Source of the DNA: Corynebacterium efficiens YS-314
GTDB lineage: Bacteria; Actinomycetota; Actinomycetes; Mycobacteriales; Mycobacteriaceae
Direction of reading: 5' to 3'
DNA: 64,000 nt
Assembly (NCBI RefSeq): GCF_000011305.1
Contig: NC_004369.1
Span: 558,001 to 622,000, forward strand
Shown: positions 63,442 to 64,000 of the stretch, piece after piece
Numbering within the stretch: the stretch's first letter is position 1
How the letters are laid out: each line of letters opens with the position of its first letter
The notes under the pieces: generated by a model
Seen by the model: the letters and a program-made list of their open reading frames with translations, nothing else
Told to the model about the DNA's origin: nothing
Database searches by the model: none
Position numbers and translations under genes: made by a program

Positions 63442-64000
63442 ATGATGGGCGTTGATTCCTTGACTTCTGTTTCGACCGCTGGTTCGACCACCGGATCCCC
63501 ACTCCGCTGCTCCGATGTCGGCGTGGAACCCCTGCCGGGTACCGCCAAGACCGGTAACGGTTTTGTCCTGCTGGAACACCCCGGCCCCTGGAGCTGCGAT
63601 GTCCTCGACGGTGATACCTTCACCCCGGAGCTCACCGCCCGCCTGGAGGCGCATCTCAAGGCGGCGAAGATGGGCCTGCAGCTCATCCGCAAACCCGGGC
63701 GGGAGGGTCGCCAGATCGACGGGCACACCGTGTTCCTGGTGTTCAGTGAGCAGGAGGTGATCGAACGCCTGGTGGTGGAGGATCCGGCCGGGGTACTCGA
63801 CCTGGATCTCTCCGGTCCCGGACGCAACGGGGCAGGCCTGGGTGCCCAGCGCGTGGACCATCCCGTGCTGCTGATCTGCACCCACGCCAAGCGGGATGTC
63901 TGCTGCGCGGTCAAGGGCCGGCCCCTGGCGGCTGAGCTGGTCGCGCAGTTCCCCTCCGGTTTCGTGTGGGAGTCCTCGCACACCAAAGGACACCGCTTCG
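63442..64000 (+). CDS. Sucrase/ferredoxin-like family protein, partial at the window edge
   Basis: 186 residues to the edge, with no stop codon reached. CTHAKRDVCCAVKGRPLAAE and VWESSHTKGHRF match the sucrase/ferredoxin-like family (thioredoxin-like [2Fe-2S] ferredoxins), with Cys-rich segments that may bind an iron-sulfur cluster. The family role is unclear. The start is the ATG at 63442, or the next ATG at 63445. In related genomes rplM-rpsI often lie beyond this point. Confidence 0.8.
   Translation, partial: MMGVDSLTSVSTAGSTTGSPLRCSDVGVEPLPGTAKTGNGFVLLEHPGPWSCDVLDGDTFTPELTARLEAHLKAAKMGLQLIRKPGREGRQIDGHTVFLVFSEQEVIERLVVEDPAGVLDLDLSGPGRNGAGLGAQRVDHPVLLICTHAKRDVCCAVKGRPLAAELVAQFPSGFVWESSHTKGHRF

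Overview
The window is a high-GC actinobacterial chromosome segment. Gene order and protein content point to Corynebacterium, close to the C. glutamicum / C. efficiens branch. The main reasons are an S10-spc-alpha ribosomal superoperon broken up by catabolic genes, a 4-cresol (cre) cluster between rplO and secY, fdhF-fdhD beside the ribosomal genes, and an ESX-4-like type VII secretion locus downstream of rpoA-rplQ-truA, as in mycobacteria. The species assignment is inference from remembered gene order; no search was run.

Layout. 0-4 kb: a palindromic repeat pair, an unrecognised gene, a GlxA/AraC-type regulator and a CoA-transferase. 4.3-9.5 kb: rpsJ-rplC-rplD-rplW-rplB-rpsS-rplV-rpsC-rplP-rpmC-rpsQ. 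A lipoprotein gene is followed by rplN-rplX-rplE (10.7-11.9 kb). 12-17.4 kb: a secreted SGNH hydrolase, an aldo/keto reductase and a formate dehydrogenase set (fdhF, a DUF6457-like small protein, fdhD). 17.5-26.1 kb: a probable cobalamin uptake region. 26.2-29.8 kb: an acetyltransferase, then rpsH-rplF-rplR-rpsE-rpmD-rplO. 29.8-30.1 kb: tandem palindromic repeats. 30.1-40.3 kb: creC-D-E-F-G-H-I-J with an IclR regulator. 40.6-48.3 kb: secY-adk-map, an L,D-transpeptidase, infA-rpsM-rpsK-rpsD-rpoA-rplQ. 48.4-52.5 kb: two membrane proteins and truA. 52.6-63.0 kb: a type VII secretion locus (eccB, mycP, eccD, eccC, a T7SS-associated protein and two WXG100 proteins). A sucrase/ferredoxin-like gene runs off the right edge.

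The most interesting system is the 17.5-26.1 kb region. A strong cobalamin riboswitch on the minus strand precedes a five-gene operon: a secreted, membrane-anchored alpha/alpha-barrel protein resembling the N-terminal domain of intrinsic factor/transcobalamin; a secreted, anchored DUF4430 protein resembling the C-terminal domain of the same animal carriers; and a complete ECF transporter (T, fused A-A, S). A second, separate DUF4430 protein has its own variant cobalamin riboswitch at 17.5 kb. I infer a two-subunit bacterial counterpart of an animal B12 carrier, tethered outside the membrane, that hands cobalamin to an ECF importer.

Other patterns worth attention are a 13-bp motif (GCTTGTCGACGCC) present in eight exact copies, a shared GGAACCT-N16-GTC promoter- or operator-like motif in the type VII secretion locus, and a family of about 77-bp palindromic repeats in tandem arrays with a 102-104 bp period at two sites.
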